Of a stretch of 64,000 bases of DNA, positions 37,784-46,589 are shown in pieces. Source of the DNA: Nostoc sp. NIES-3756 (GTDB taxonomy: Bacteria > Cyanobacteriota > Cyanobacteriia > Cyanobacteriales > Nostocaceae). A program made the translations under genes and the position numbers. Positions within the stretch are counted from its first letter, which is position 1. Every line of letters begins with the position of its first letter. Below the pieces are notes generated by a model, which was not told the DNA's origin, made no database searches, and saw only the letters and a program-made list of their open reading frames with translations. Location of the stretch: the NCBI RefSeq assembly GCF_001548375.1, contig NZ_AP017295.1, forward strand, positions 4,994,501 to 5,058,500, read 5' to 3'.

Positions 37784-39343
37784 TTACCGTAATTCTTCTT
37801 GGTGATTCTGTTCATCAAGCACTTCAGTTCTATCTTGTAACGGTTTCACTACACGCGCGATCGCTTCGGCGACAAATGCTTTAATAAACTCATCCCGGCG
37901 ATTGATTTGAAACTGTCGCTGCACTACTTCCGTCATTCCGCCATCACCCCAATCTTGATCATGACGAAAATATTCAATAAAGCTTTTACCTGCAATCCTA
38001 GTTAAATAAGCAGCTGTTACCCCTTGAATGGCTCTACCAATAATAAAAGTAGCCACATTTAATTGCAAAGCTGTAGATAGTAATTCAATTGCTCCCTTCA
38101 CAATACCCAAACTAGCGATCGTCTTAGCTAAAGACAGGGCTAATTCCCGTCCCCGTTCCATATTCAATTCACAGCCGTAGACTCTACCAATTTCTACCAC
38201 CATCTGGGCATTTACAGCCGCCGTTGCTAGTAAATCTACCATAGGTAAAGGCGTGACTGATACCACACCAGCACCAATCCACTGAAAACGCTCGACAATC
38301 TTATCTGCTTGACGGCGGCGTTGTGCATCGATGAGTTTACGGGCTTCTTCGCCTAACCGCAGAGATTGCAAGAGGATATTATCTGCTACTAAATCCTCAC
38401 CTTCAGCCCGTAGAATTGCCGCCATTCGTCGTAGTAAGGGGATTATATCTGGTTCTGGTTGGAAGGTTTCACCCGTTTCTAATTGTGCAGTTTCTGGGTT
38501 AGCGGCGATCGCCACCACATCATTTGTAGCAATAAATCCCCGCACCCTTTGGCGTAACCGTGCTAAGATAACCTCTTTATCCTCATCTGTATATAGGTCG
38601 GTTTTGTTGAGAACAAGAAGCGATCGCTTCCCAATTTCCGCTAACCCCTTCAAAGGCTCATATTCGGAACGCCGTAAATCATTATCCACCACAAATAACA
38701 GTAAATCCGCCTCTGTTGCCAACGCCCTGGCTAATTGTTCCCGTTCCGTTCCCGCTACCCCAGCCTCTAAAATTCCTGGCGTATCTGTAATTAAAATCTT
38801 CCTCTCCAACCCCTTCAACCGCAAACAATAAGTTTCCCCCACCTTGGTTGTTCCCATTGGTGCATCAACCCTACCTACCATCCGCCCCATAATGGCATTG
38901 ACTAGAGAAGTTTTTCCTGCACTCCCCGTACCAAACACCACTACTTGAATTTCTCCCCGTGCCAAATTGGCTTCAATCTCTTGGGAACGACTTAATAAAG
39001 CCTGACGTGTGACTTCATCTTGAATTTGTGCTACCTGTTGCCGCACAGCCTGTAAGGTAGAAGAAGCTGCATCAGACTTAGCAGCCGGAATTTGCGCTGC
39101 TGTCACCCGCCGACGGTTACGGCGAGTACGCTGTTCACCACCCTGCAACACCATCACATAATACACGAACGCCGCCACTAAACAGCCAATGAGGACAATC
39201 AGCAGTAGCAACAGCAAATTACCCAAAAATGGTGAGTAGGATAACTGCCAGTAAAGGCGTGAAAGGGAATCAATCAGCCACAGGGAAAGTCCCAAAATGA
39301 CGATTAAACCAACAATCAGCGTAACGATGCGCGACACAGGCAT
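37784..39343 (-). CDS. Membrane-associated GTPase with DUF697 domain
   Basis: 519 residues. Two N-terminal membrane helices (about 7-28 and 38-66) are followed by an Era-like GTPase domain: GTGSAGKTSLVN (G1), DTPGILEAG (G3) and LNKTDLY (G4). The C-terminal region (about 345-480) holds the DUF697 helices (VVSVTPLPMVDLLATAAVNAQ). Cyanobacteria keep several such YcjF/slr1462-type proteins; their role is not settled. An Arg-rich linker between membrane part and GTPase (RRTRRNRRR-like) is notable. Confidence 0.88.
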   Translation of the reverse strand: MPVSRIVTLIVGLIVILGLSLWLIDSLSRLYWQLSYSPFLGNLLLLLLIVLIGCLVAAFVYYVMVLQGGEQRTRRNRRRVTAAQIPAAKSDAASSTLQAVRQQVAQIQDEVTRQALLSRSQEIEANLARGEIQVVVFGTGSAGKTSLVNAIMGRMVGRVDAPMGTTKVGETYCLRLKGLERKILITDTPGILEAGVAGTEREQLARALATEADLLLFVVDNDLRRSEYEPLKGLAEIGKRSLLVLNKTDLYTDEDKEVILARLRQRVRGFIATNDVVAIAANPETAQLETGETFQPEPDIIPLLRRMAAILRAEGEDLVADNILLQSLRLGEEARKLIDAQRRRQADKIVERFQWIGAGVVSVTPLPMVDLLATAAVNAQMVVEIGRVYGCELNMERGRELALSLAKTIASLGIVKGAIELLSTALQLNVATFIIGRAIQGVTAAYLTRIAGKSFIEYFRHDQDWGDGGMTEVVQRQFQINRRDEFIKAFVAEAIARVVKPLQDRTEVLDEQNHQEELR

Positions 39344-39399
39344 GGGTGGCAGAGGTAAATATTAAATAAGCAGATGCTTATGATCTTAATGGTTCTTGT

Positions 39400-39451
39400 T
39401 AGTTGTTAGTTGTCAGTTGTTATTAGTCAACAGTCCATAGTCCATAGTTAT
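39400..39451. repeat. GTTAGTT/GTCCATA heptamer repeat tract
   Basis: Tandem heptamers upstream of the DUF697 GTPase gene. Confidence 0.7.
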
Positions 39452-39494
39452 TCCCCTCTTGGGAGGGGCTACGGGTGGGTTACTCCCCCTACTC

Positions 39495-40208
39495 TCACTC
39501 ATGAACTCTACCATCAGGCATAATTGCCCCTTTCAGTTCGGTGTTGGTGAGAATTGCGCCTGTTAAGTCGGCTCCTTGTAAATTGGCTTTTCGCAAAACG
39601 GCGCTATCTAAATTTGCATAGCTTAAATCTGCACCTTGCAAACTAGCCTCAGTTAAATCTGCCGCCAGATTTCCCCACTGTATTGTTCTTCCCAAATTTG
39701 CCCGACACAGCTTTGCTCCATCTAAGTTGGCGTGATGTAATGAAGCGGCTCTTAAGTCAGCGTAGCTTAAGTCTGCCCCAGTCAATAAAACATATCCTAA
39801 ATCTGTGCGCTGGTTGGAACTGGGGCGCAAATCCGCTTGAATAAGTAAGCAACGGGAGAGATCAGCACCATTCAAATTAGCACCGCATAAACTGGCTCTG
39901 ATTAAATTAGCTTCTTGTAATCGGGTTTTAACTAATTTTGCACCTGATAAATCTGCTTCTCGGAGGATGGCACGGTACAAGTCTGCTTGGCTCAAATCTA
40001 TTCCCCAGAGGATAGCTTCGCTTAAGTCTGCTGCTTGTAAACAGGTGTGGCTGAAGTCGCTTTTACCAAGTCGTGTCTGACGTAAATCAGCATGGCTCAA
40101 ATCTGCACCTGTGAGAGTTACATTGGTTAACTCTACCTCTTGCAGTTTGATATGTTGAAAGTTGCGTTTGCCAGCAGCATAATGTTTAAGAATTTCGCCC
40201 ACATTCAT
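39495..40208 (-). CDS. Pentapeptide-repeat protein
   Basis: 237 residues. After a short N-terminal segment (NVGEILKHYAAGKRNF) almost the whole protein is A(D/N)Lxx pentapeptide repeats (for example ADLSHADLRQTRLG and ADLSYANLDSAVLRKANL), which fold as a right-handed quadrilateral beta helix. No signal peptide or enzymatic domain is seen, so it is probably cytoplasmic. The function of most cyanobacterial members is unknown. A perfect 11-bp inverted repeat lies 26 bp upstream of the start. Confidence 0.9.
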   Translation of the reverse strand: MNVGEILKHYAAGKRNFQHIKLQEVELTNVTLTGADLSHADLRQTRLGKSDFSHTCLQAADLSEAILWGIDLSQADLYRAILREADLSGAKLVKTRLQEANLIRASLCGANLNGADLSRCLLIQADLRPSSNQRTDLGYVLLTGADLSYADLRAASLHHANLDGAKLCRANLGRTIQWGNLAADLTEASLQGADLSYANLDSAVLRKANLQGADLTGAILTNTELKGAIMPDGRVHE

Positions 40209-40233
40209 AAATAATCAAATTAAATAATTAATA

Positions 40234-40266
40234 AATTTAAAGGGTATAATACCAGCCCTTTAAATT
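40234..40266. promoter_or_regulatory. Perfect 11-bp inverted repeat upstream of the pentapeptide gene
   Basis: AATTTAAAGGG (40234-40244) and CCCTTTAAATT (40256-40266) enclose an 11-nt spacer containing TATAATACC. It could be an operator or a 5' leader hairpin. Confidence 0.4.
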
Positions 40267-40676
40267 CGTTTTCCTCTAATTCGCGGCCTTTCTAGATGCC
40301 CTGTCTAGTATTTTTCATCATATTAAACTTTAATGGTATGAGTTCGAGCGGGTTCTGTCATCAGTTCAGCGACGGAGATGAGGCGATTGGTAAACATCAA
40401 TATCCATCGCATTCTGAATCGAATCGAAGACCGGACTCCAGGCCCGAAGCGAAAGACTTTTGATGGTATCAAGTTGGCTATCTTGGTATGGTTCAATTCA
40501 CATAGAGTATTGTGTATTTGCACTGTAAGACAGATTTAATACATTAAATCGTTTAGTTTTTTTGGCATCGTCAGCTGATGAAGCTGATAGATTCTACAAT
40601 TTACTAGAGGTGGGACGAGCAGACAGCACTGTTAAAAATCTACTAAGTATGTAGACACAATTATTTAGAAGATGCA

Positions 40677-40867
40677 TTTCGACTACTTCTCTGCGAGACG
40701 CTCCGCGAACGACTACGCTCAGTACAAGTGCGCTCAATGCTCGATCCCAGAGAAGACGAGGGTTGAGTTTCGACTACGAGGTAATCGAGCGTAGTCGAGA
40801 TTCAACTTCCGCGCAGTGGTCACTGAGCTTTGTCGTTCGCGGAGCGTCTCATAGAGAAGTGTCGAAA
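40677..40867. repeat. 191-bp nested palindromic repeat
   Basis: Perfect 19-bp arms GAGACGCTCCGCGAACGAC (40695-40713) and its complement (40832-40850), extended outward with few mismatches to TTTCGAC...GTCGAAA. The interior holds CGAGCGTAGTCGAGATTCA words shared with the 93-bp repeats. It lies in the gene-free gap 40209-40910. Confidence 0.75.
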
Positions 40868-40910
40868 CCCGGCAACTTCTTTTTTAGTTTAATTTAGTGC
40901 TTCTACTTAT

Positions 40911-42095
40911 CTAAGAATCGCTACTAGGAACAAACCCTGTTTCTTCGAGTAACTGTTGTAGTTTTGCATGAGGAAACTTTATATTCTTGTGGCTATTTGT
41001 ACACATATCAGCAAAAAAGTTTTGCATCAGTGCAATAATGCTACGGTATTTGACAATATTAGTGACGTAGAATTTATCCAAATTCATGACTTTATCAGCA
41101 TATAACTGCTCGATGTTATCCAATAATTTAGCTCCCACTTTATAAGGTTTTAAATCTTCTTTTATGTCATATTTTTCTCTGATTCTGCGTTTATCGTTTT
41201 CAGAACAAGAATCATACGATAGACAAATAAGATGACCAAGATTCCGTAAGATTTCTCCGTAGTCATAGAATTGATTCTGCTGAAAAAAAGACTCTTCATC
41301 TTTAGTTAAAGAAAAGCTTTTGTCAAGTACCAAACCAAAATCGCTTAAATATGTCTGCTTGCCGTCTGTGAGGATATTGTAAAAATGTGCATCAAAGTGA
41401 ATAATTCCCTGATTATTCAAAAAGGTAATTGTCTTGTGTAATTCATCCAGACATTTCTGGAGTTTGTTGGGATTTTCTGGCAGCCATGTTGCCAGAACAT
41501 GGGGTATGTACTCTAAAAACAGAATCAATTCATAGTTGGCATTGGCTCTATCTAATACATAATTTCCAATAGTGGCACTATTACCCCAATACTCCACAAA
41601 GCTTTGATAATTTTCCATATCGATATCTTCACGCACTCCAGAGAACGGAATAATTCGATAATGGTACATTAGAGGAAATGAGGCGATCGCACCTTCTAAT
41701 ACCCAGTTAGTGGTCTTGATATGTGTCACAAGTTCACGGAATACATTTAAACCAATAGACCCTACACCATAATTAAAATGAGTTGGTAAGTTATACAAAT
41801 TCTTAGTAGAAAATAAGTTATCGTATTCGATGTTAGTAACCCAAATACGTTTGACAAAAACTTGGGATTGCCCAAGGACAATGGTGTAATTTCGACTTGA
41901 ATTTAAACTTGATGTACCTAATTCAAAATCGTTCAACAAAGAATGTAATTGTGCATTATCTAAACCAGCAAGTTGTGAACTAAGCTTGAAGTAGCTTTTG
42001 GTTCTAAGTTCTAGATCGTTCTTAGGCATGTTCTTGGGTTTAGGTATAGTTTCACTGACGACAATACCAATTGTAAATATTTTGACTGTTGACAA
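40911..42095 (-). CDS. Atypical protein-kinase-like protein
   Basis: 394 residues (ATG 42029 would give 372 and may be the true start, since the first 22 residues are hydrophobic and repeat-free only in part). Kinase-fold residues visible: Lys in VFVKRIWV, acid in helix C unclear, hinge LILFLEYIPHVL, catalytic loop GIIHFDAHFYNIL (HFDAHxxN) and DFGLVLD. The glycine loop is degenerate. These catalytic residues suggest activity on protein or a small molecule, as in aminoglycoside-phosphotransferase-like kinases. No sensor or membrane part. Neighbours are repeats and long gaps, so context gives no help. Confidence 0.65.
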   Translation of the reverse strand: MSTVKIFTIGIVVSETIPKPKNMPKNDLELRTKSYFKLSSQLAGLDNAQLHSLLNDFELGTSSLNSSRNYTIVLGQSQVFVKRIWVTNIEYDNLFSTKNLYNLPTHFNYGVGSIGLNVFRELVTHIKTTNWVLEGAIASFPLMYHYRIIPFSGVREDIDMENYQSFVEYWGNSATIGNYVLDRANANYELILFLEYIPHVLATWLPENPNKLQKCLDELHKTITFLNNQGIIHFDAHFYNILTDGKQTYLSDFGLVLDKSFSLTKDEESFFQQNQFYDYGEILRNLGHLICLSYDSCSENDKRRIREKYDIKEDLKPYKVGAKLLDNIEQLYADKVMNLDKFYVTNIVKYRSIIALMQNFFADMCTNSHKNIKFPHAKLQQLLEETGFVPSSDS

Positions 42096-42129
42096 ATAGC
42101 GTTATTTTCTTCATGAGTTGACTAGAGGA

Positions 42130-42514
42130 TTTTTTACAAACTATTGTTACTTATACGTAATTAAAATAACTGAAGCGCCAGATGATAGATATAAATGCTT
42201 CACATTCATATAGTGTTATTACTATACGGTAGCTCCTACGGTACATAAGCTTTACTTAGGTTTTTTAAGCTATTTGAAGGTTTTTATTGTTAACTTTTCC
42301 TTACTTAAGGAAATTTAACAGGAGTAAAAATACTAACTATCGAGGTTTTTATAAATTTTGGGCAAAAATTCAGTATATTTACGGCAATGATTTGTGGAGT
42401 ATTCAGATAAACTCTATTCACTCCTTAAATTATTACTTACTTAGTTTTACAGAGTAGTACTCATTCTGTAATTGCCTAAATCTTGCACCTACTTGTTAGG
42501 TGCATTTGCTTTTT
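42130..42514 (+). ncRNA. Possible plus-strand small RNA ending at an orphan terminator
   Basis: A strong intrinsic terminator at 42484-42514 on the plus strand has no plus-strand gene before it; the nearest gene (40911-42095) is on minus. The upstream stretch contains a TTTCCTT-ACT-TAAGGAAA hairpin (about 42296-42310). No open frame longer than a few codons is seen. The 5' end given is a guess. Confidence 0.25.
42484..42514 (+). terminator. Intrinsic terminator without an obvious gene
   Basis: TGCACCTA (42484-42491), loop CTTGT, TAGGTGCA (42497-42504), then TTTGCTTTTT. It lies in the 832-bp gene-free gap 42096-42927. The rest of that gap (42515-42927) is the leader region of the hybrid kinase and shows nothing else. 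Confidence 0.65.
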
Positions 42515-42927
42515 CAGTAGTTTACTTACCTAAGCCAAGCCGATAATATACAAACATGGTTGGCTAAATTAACTTGTAAATGAATTTTTCTGTACGGATA
42601 ATAGTTGCTTGACCTCAATTAAGCGGTTTCCATAGCGTCCCGTTTGAGCAATTAATCTGGCTACAGATAGAGCTAATTATTGCCCTTTGTTGGCTGGAAA
42701 GAAAAAGATTATTAGCTATGCTGATGTTAGGGCTTACACATGAAAACGGAACGTGGAGCGTTTTGGCTGGGATATATATGTTAAAACCCTTAGACTCTTC
42801 CTTCTTACTGCGTAAGTTCCTTGATGTCTAAACTCTTAAGTCGTGTTACTTGTTTAAGTGCTAGTTGACCCTAATTTATCACATCCGCTTGGTGATAATT
42901 TTGCCTTATCTGCTCCGTAATTCTTGT

Positions 42928-45900
42928 ATGACCTTTGAAGATCCTGTTGCCGCACCTGTGAATAAATTGGTTTTATCCGAAGAAGCCTTTTTCTTTGAGC
43001 GATCGCTCGATATGCTAACGGTGATTGGTCTAGATAGCCATTTTAAGCGGTTCAACCCTGTATTTATCAAAACTCTCGGTCATTCCCCAGCAGAATTATT
43101 AGCCCACCCTTTTATTGATTTTGTGCATCCAGACGACCACACCGCCACATTAGCAGAAATGGAGAAGTTAAAAGCAGGCGCACCCACACTCTATTTCGAG
43201 AATCGTTACCGGACGCAGGATGGGCGCTACCTATGGTTGGCATGGACAGCATCGCCGCAGCTTGACCAAGGGGTAATATACTGCGTTGCCCGTGACGTAA
43301 CAGGGCAAAAACAGATGGAATCCGCCCTACGCGCAAGTGAGGAACGCTGGCAGTTGGCTCTTAGAGGTAGCAATGATGGCATCTGGGATTGGAATGTGCA
43401 AACCAATGAAACATTCTTCTCAGCCCGTTGGAAAACGATGTTGGGTTTTGAGGAGGAGGAAATTAGCAACCATTTGGACGAGTGGAAAAAGCGGGTACAT
43501 CCTGAGGATATCGCTCAGGTAATACAGGTTATCCAAGAGCATTTTGAGCAGAAAACCCCCTTTTACATTTCCGAACACCGACTGCAATGCAAGGATGGCA
43601 GTTATAAATGGGTTCTAGATCGTGGTCAGGCAATCTGGAATGAAACTGGCGAGGTTTTGCGGATGGTGGGTTCTCACACCGACATTACAGAACGTCGGCA
43701 GTTGGAAGCTGCTTTACAACGTGCCAACCAGGAACTAGAACAGCGCGTTGCTGAACGCACTGCCCAGTTAGAACAGGTCAATGCGGCACTACGAGAAAGT
43801 GAGGAGCGCAACCAGTTGGCAATGGAAGTGGCGCGGATGTTTACCTTTGAATGGGAGCCAAACACCGATGCCGTCAAGCGATCGCCTCAATCTGCTGCTA
43901 TTTTGGGGTTAAGTGCGATATCGGCAGAACATGATACAGGTACTGGTTATTTTCAACGAGTGCATCCTGATGATCGCGATCGCTTTCTAGCCGAATTACA
44001 TGCACTAACACCCGAAAATAGTACTTACAAAATTACCTATCGAGTTGTGCGCCCAGATGGACAGATCCTCACCTTGGAGGAAAGTGGACGCGCCCTGTTT
44101 AAGGGGTCGGGACAGTTAACTAGGCTAATTGGGATCACGGCGGATGTGACCCAACGTAAACTACTAGAAGCGGAATTAGAAGCAAGTCGAGCAACTTTAC
44201 ACAGGCAACTGGCAGAAATTGAAACTATCTACCAGTCTGCCCCAATTGGGTTGAATGTCCTCGATCCTGAACTGCGTTTTGTGCGGATTAATCAAAAATT
44301 GGCAGAAATCAACGGTTTTTCTGTAGAAGAACACATCGGGCGGACAGTTAGAGAGTTATTGCCTGACATCGCAGATACTGCTGACAAGTTGCTGCGCCCC
44401 ATCTTTGTAACAGGAGAAGCACTATTAAACGTAGAAATTCGTGGGGAAACTCCAGCACAACCAGGAGTAGAACGAATCTGGTTAGAAAGTTTTTTGCCGT
44501 TGAAAGAAGGCAATCGCGTGATTGGCATCAATACTGTTTGCGAAGAAATTACCGATCGCAAAAAGATAGAGGAAGCCCTACGGGAGAGTGAAGACCGTTT
44601 ACGGATGGCAATCGCCTCTGCCGAATTAGGAACCTGGGATTGGAATTTAGTCACAGGGGAATTGAAATGGGATATTGCCTGTAAGGCAATGTTTGGTCTA
44701 TCGTCTGATGTCGAAGCTAGCATGGAGGTGTTTTTTAGGAGCTTACATCCTGATGAGCACGATCGCCTCCAGGAAATGATTCAAGTAGTACTCGACTCAT
44801 CATCGGGCGGTTCTTTTGACACTGAGTATCGAACTATCGGCATTGAGGATCGAGTTGAACGCTGGCTGAAGGCGAAAGGACAAGCTTATTATGATGCTGG
44901 GGGAAAACCGCTACGTTTTAGTGGTATGGTGCTGAACATTACCGAGCAAAAACAAGCCGAAGCCCAAAAAGAAAAATTATTCCAACAAGAACAAACAGCA
45001 CGGGAAGCGGCAGAACGTGCCAACCGCACTAAAGATCAATTTCTGGCCATTCTTTCTCATGAACTGCGGACACCGCTTAACCCTATTTTGGGCTGGGCTA
45101 GCATACTTCAATCGCCCAATGTCAGTGCCGAAAAACTCCAAATCGGGTTAACCACCATCGAGCGCAATGCCAAGCAACAGGTGCAACTAATCGAGGATCT
45201 CCTAGATATTTCTCGCATCATCCGTGGACAACTTTCCCTGAGCTTTGCCGCTATCGATTTATCTGAGCCAATTATGGCAGCTTTGGAAACCGTGAATTTA
45301 GCCGCACAAGCTAAAGAAATTCACATTGAGGTGTTGCTTGACTCATCTGTGGGGCAGGTGAGAGGAGATGCAGGCAGGTTACAACAGGTGATCTGGAATT
45401 TAGTCTCGAATGCGATTAAATTTAATTTTCCAGGGGGACGAGTGACAGTGCAACTTACCCAAATTGACCGCTATGCACAAATTCAGGTAAGTGATACTGG
45501 CAAGGGCATTGAATCCGAATTTTTACCCCATGTATTTGAGTTATTCCAACAACAGGATAGTTCTACTACTCGTTTTTATGGCGGGTTGGGCTTAGGGTTA
45601 GCGATCGCCCGTCAGATTGTCGAAGCCCACGGTGGTACAATTACGGCTGCGAGTCCCGGCGAAGGAAAGGGGGCAACCTTTACCCTCCAGTTACCTTTGA
45701 TACCTACTACCCACAGCAATAATTTTGATGCCTTCAACCAGCCAACACTAAATTTAGAGAATCGGCGTGTAATTATGGTAGACGATGAGCCTGATTCTCT
45801 AGAACTAGTGAAGGTGATTTTGGAGGAGGAAGGCGCGACTGTATATTCAGTCTCCTCCGCTACCGCAGCCCTACGTCTACTTACTCAATCTCAATTTGAT

Positions 45901-46131
45901 TTACTCATCAGCGATATCGGGATGCCAGAAATGGACGGTTACACCTTGATTCGTCAGGTACGTGGTTTACCGCCTCAATTTAACCGAGATATTCCCGCGA
46001 TCGCCCTCACCGCCTATGCAGGTGATACCAATCGGCGTAAAATCCTTATTGCTGGCTTTCAGTCCCATTTAGAAAAACCCATCGAACCGCAAAACCTCCT
46101 AGATGCGATCGCATCGGTTATTATTCCCTAG
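42928..46131 (+). CDS. Multi-PAS hybrid sensor histidine kinase
   Basis: 1067 residues from the ATG at 42928. Five PAS/PAC modules are seen in order (about 25-130, 135-260, 300-410, 415-545 and 550-680), with a coiled coil after the second. Then HisKA with FLAILSHELRTPLNPI, HATPase (NLVSNAIKFN, DTGKGIES and GLGLGLAIA), and a C-terminal receiver with VDDEPDSLELV, phospho-Asp in LLISDIGMPEMDG and Lys in HLEKPIEP. No membrane helix, so it is soluble. The ligand or cofactor is not evident. No regulator gene is adjacent. An upstream TTG (42865) would extend the frame, but homologous PAS starts favour the ATG. Confidence 0.92.
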   Translation: MTFEDPVAAPVNKLVLSEEAFFFERSLDMLTVIGLDSHFKRFNPVFIKTLGHSPAELLAHPFIDFVHPDDHTATLAEMEKLKAGAPTLYFENRYRTQDGRYLWLAWTASPQLDQGVIYCVARDVTGQKQMESALRASEERWQLALRGSNDGIWDWNVQTNETFFSARWKTMLGFEEEEISNHLDEWKKRVHPEDIAQVIQVIQEHFEQKTPFYISEHRLQCKDGSYKWVLDRGQAIWNETGEVLRMVGSHTDITERRQLEAALQRANQELEQRVAERTAQLEQVNAALRESEERNQLAMEVARMFTFEWEPNTDAVKRSPQSAAILGLSAISAEHDTGTGYFQRVHPDDRDRFLAELHALTPENSTYKITYRVVRPDGQILTLEESGRALFKGSGQLTRLIGITADVTQRKLLEAELEASRATLHRQLAEIETIYQSAPIGLNVLDPELRFVRINQKLAEINGFSVEEHIGRTVRELLPDIADTADKLLRPIFVTGEALLNVEIRGETPAQPGVERIWLESFLPLKEGNRVIGINTVCEEITDRKKIEEALRESEDRLRMAIASAELGTWDWNLVTGELKWDIACKAMFGLSSDVEASMEVFFRSLHPDEHDRLQEMIQVVLDSSSGGSFDTEYRTIGIEDRVERWLKAKGQAYYDAGGKPLRFSGMVLNITEQKQAEAQKEKLFQQEQTAREAAERANRTKDQFLAILSHELRTPLNPILGWASILQSPNVSAEKLQIGLTTIERNAKQQVQLIEDLLDISRIIRGQLSLSFAAIDLSEPIMAALETVNLAAQAKEIHIEVLLDSSVGQVRGDAGRLQQVIWNLVSNAIKFNFPGGRVTVQLTQIDRYAQIQVSDTGKGIESEFLPHVFELFQQQDSSTTRFYGGLGLGLAIARQIVEAHGGTITAASPGEGKGATFTLQLPLIPTTHSNNFDAFNQPTLNLENRRVIMVDDEPDSLELVKVILEEEGATVYSVSSATAALRLLTQSQFDLLISDIGMPEMDGYTLIRQVRGLPPQFNRDIPAIALTAYAGDTNRRKILIAGFQSHLEKPIEPQNLLDAIASVIIP

Positions 46132-46154
46132 TACTAGCACAGGAGGCAGTGGTA

Positions 46155-46222
46155 TGGCTAAACGCCACGCTCCGCGAACGACTGCGCGGTAATCGAGCGG
46201 AGTCGAGATTCACCACCCAGGC
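46155..46222. repeat. Partial copy of the CGAACGACT...GAGATTCACC palindromic repeat
   Basis: CACGCTCCGCGAACGACT followed by GCGCGGTAATCGAGCGGAGT and CGAGATTCACCACC matches the right part of the 93-bp repeat at 53921-54013. Confidence 0.65.
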
Positions 46223-46242
46223 AGGAGGCAAAGGATAATAAA

Positions 46243-46303
46243 TATTGACTATGGACTGTTGACTGTTGACTATGGACTATGGACTAATGACTAATGACTA
46301 ACA
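46243..46303. repeat. TTGACTA/TGGACTA heptamer repeat tract
   Basis: About eight tandem heptamers just before the SemiSWEET gene. The same heptamers occur inside the M16 peptidase gene. Confidence 0.8.
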
Positions 46304-46313
46304 AATATATTGC

Positions 46314-46568
46314 ATGGATTTTGTGACAATTCTCGGCATAGTTGCCGCAACATTAACTACAGTTGCCTTTTTGCCGCAAGTGTGGCGAACGTGGAAAACA
46401 AAGTCAGCAAAAGATGTTTCTTTTATCATGCTGATTGCCTTTATGAGTGGTCTTGTTTTGTGGTTAATTTATGGAATTATTCTTAATGCTTTGCCAATTA
46501 TTCTAGCTAATAGTATCACTTTAGTTTTAAATTTTATAATTTTATGGCTTAAAATTAAATATAGATAA
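46314..46568 (+). CDS. SemiSWEET family sugar transporter
   Basis: 84 residues with three membrane helices (about 3-22, 38-58 and 60-80). Sequence features of the MtN3/SWEET fold: LPQVWRTWKTKSAKDVS between helices 1 and 2, and the following FIMLIAFMSGLVLWLIYGI. Bacterial SemiSWEETs dimerise to form a passive sugar pore. The substrate cannot be told. It is followed after 21 bp by the radical SAM gene, which may be co-transcribed. Confidence 0.9.
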   Translation: MDFVTILGIVAATLTTVAFLPQVWRTWKTKSAKDVSFIMLIAFMSGLVLWLIYGIILNALPIILANSITLVLNFIILWLKIKYR

Positions 46569-46589
46569 ATATGTTTTCATACAATACCT

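Noticed and set aside
40323..40523. 66-codon minus-strand frame between repeats, once considered a transposase remnant
   Set aside because: No recognisable transposase motif on either strand, no ribosome site, and no inverted ends; probably chance.
42225..42245. NtcA-like site around GTAGCTCCTACGGTAC
   Set aside because: The spacing between GTA and TAC is not 8, and no -10 lies at the right distance.
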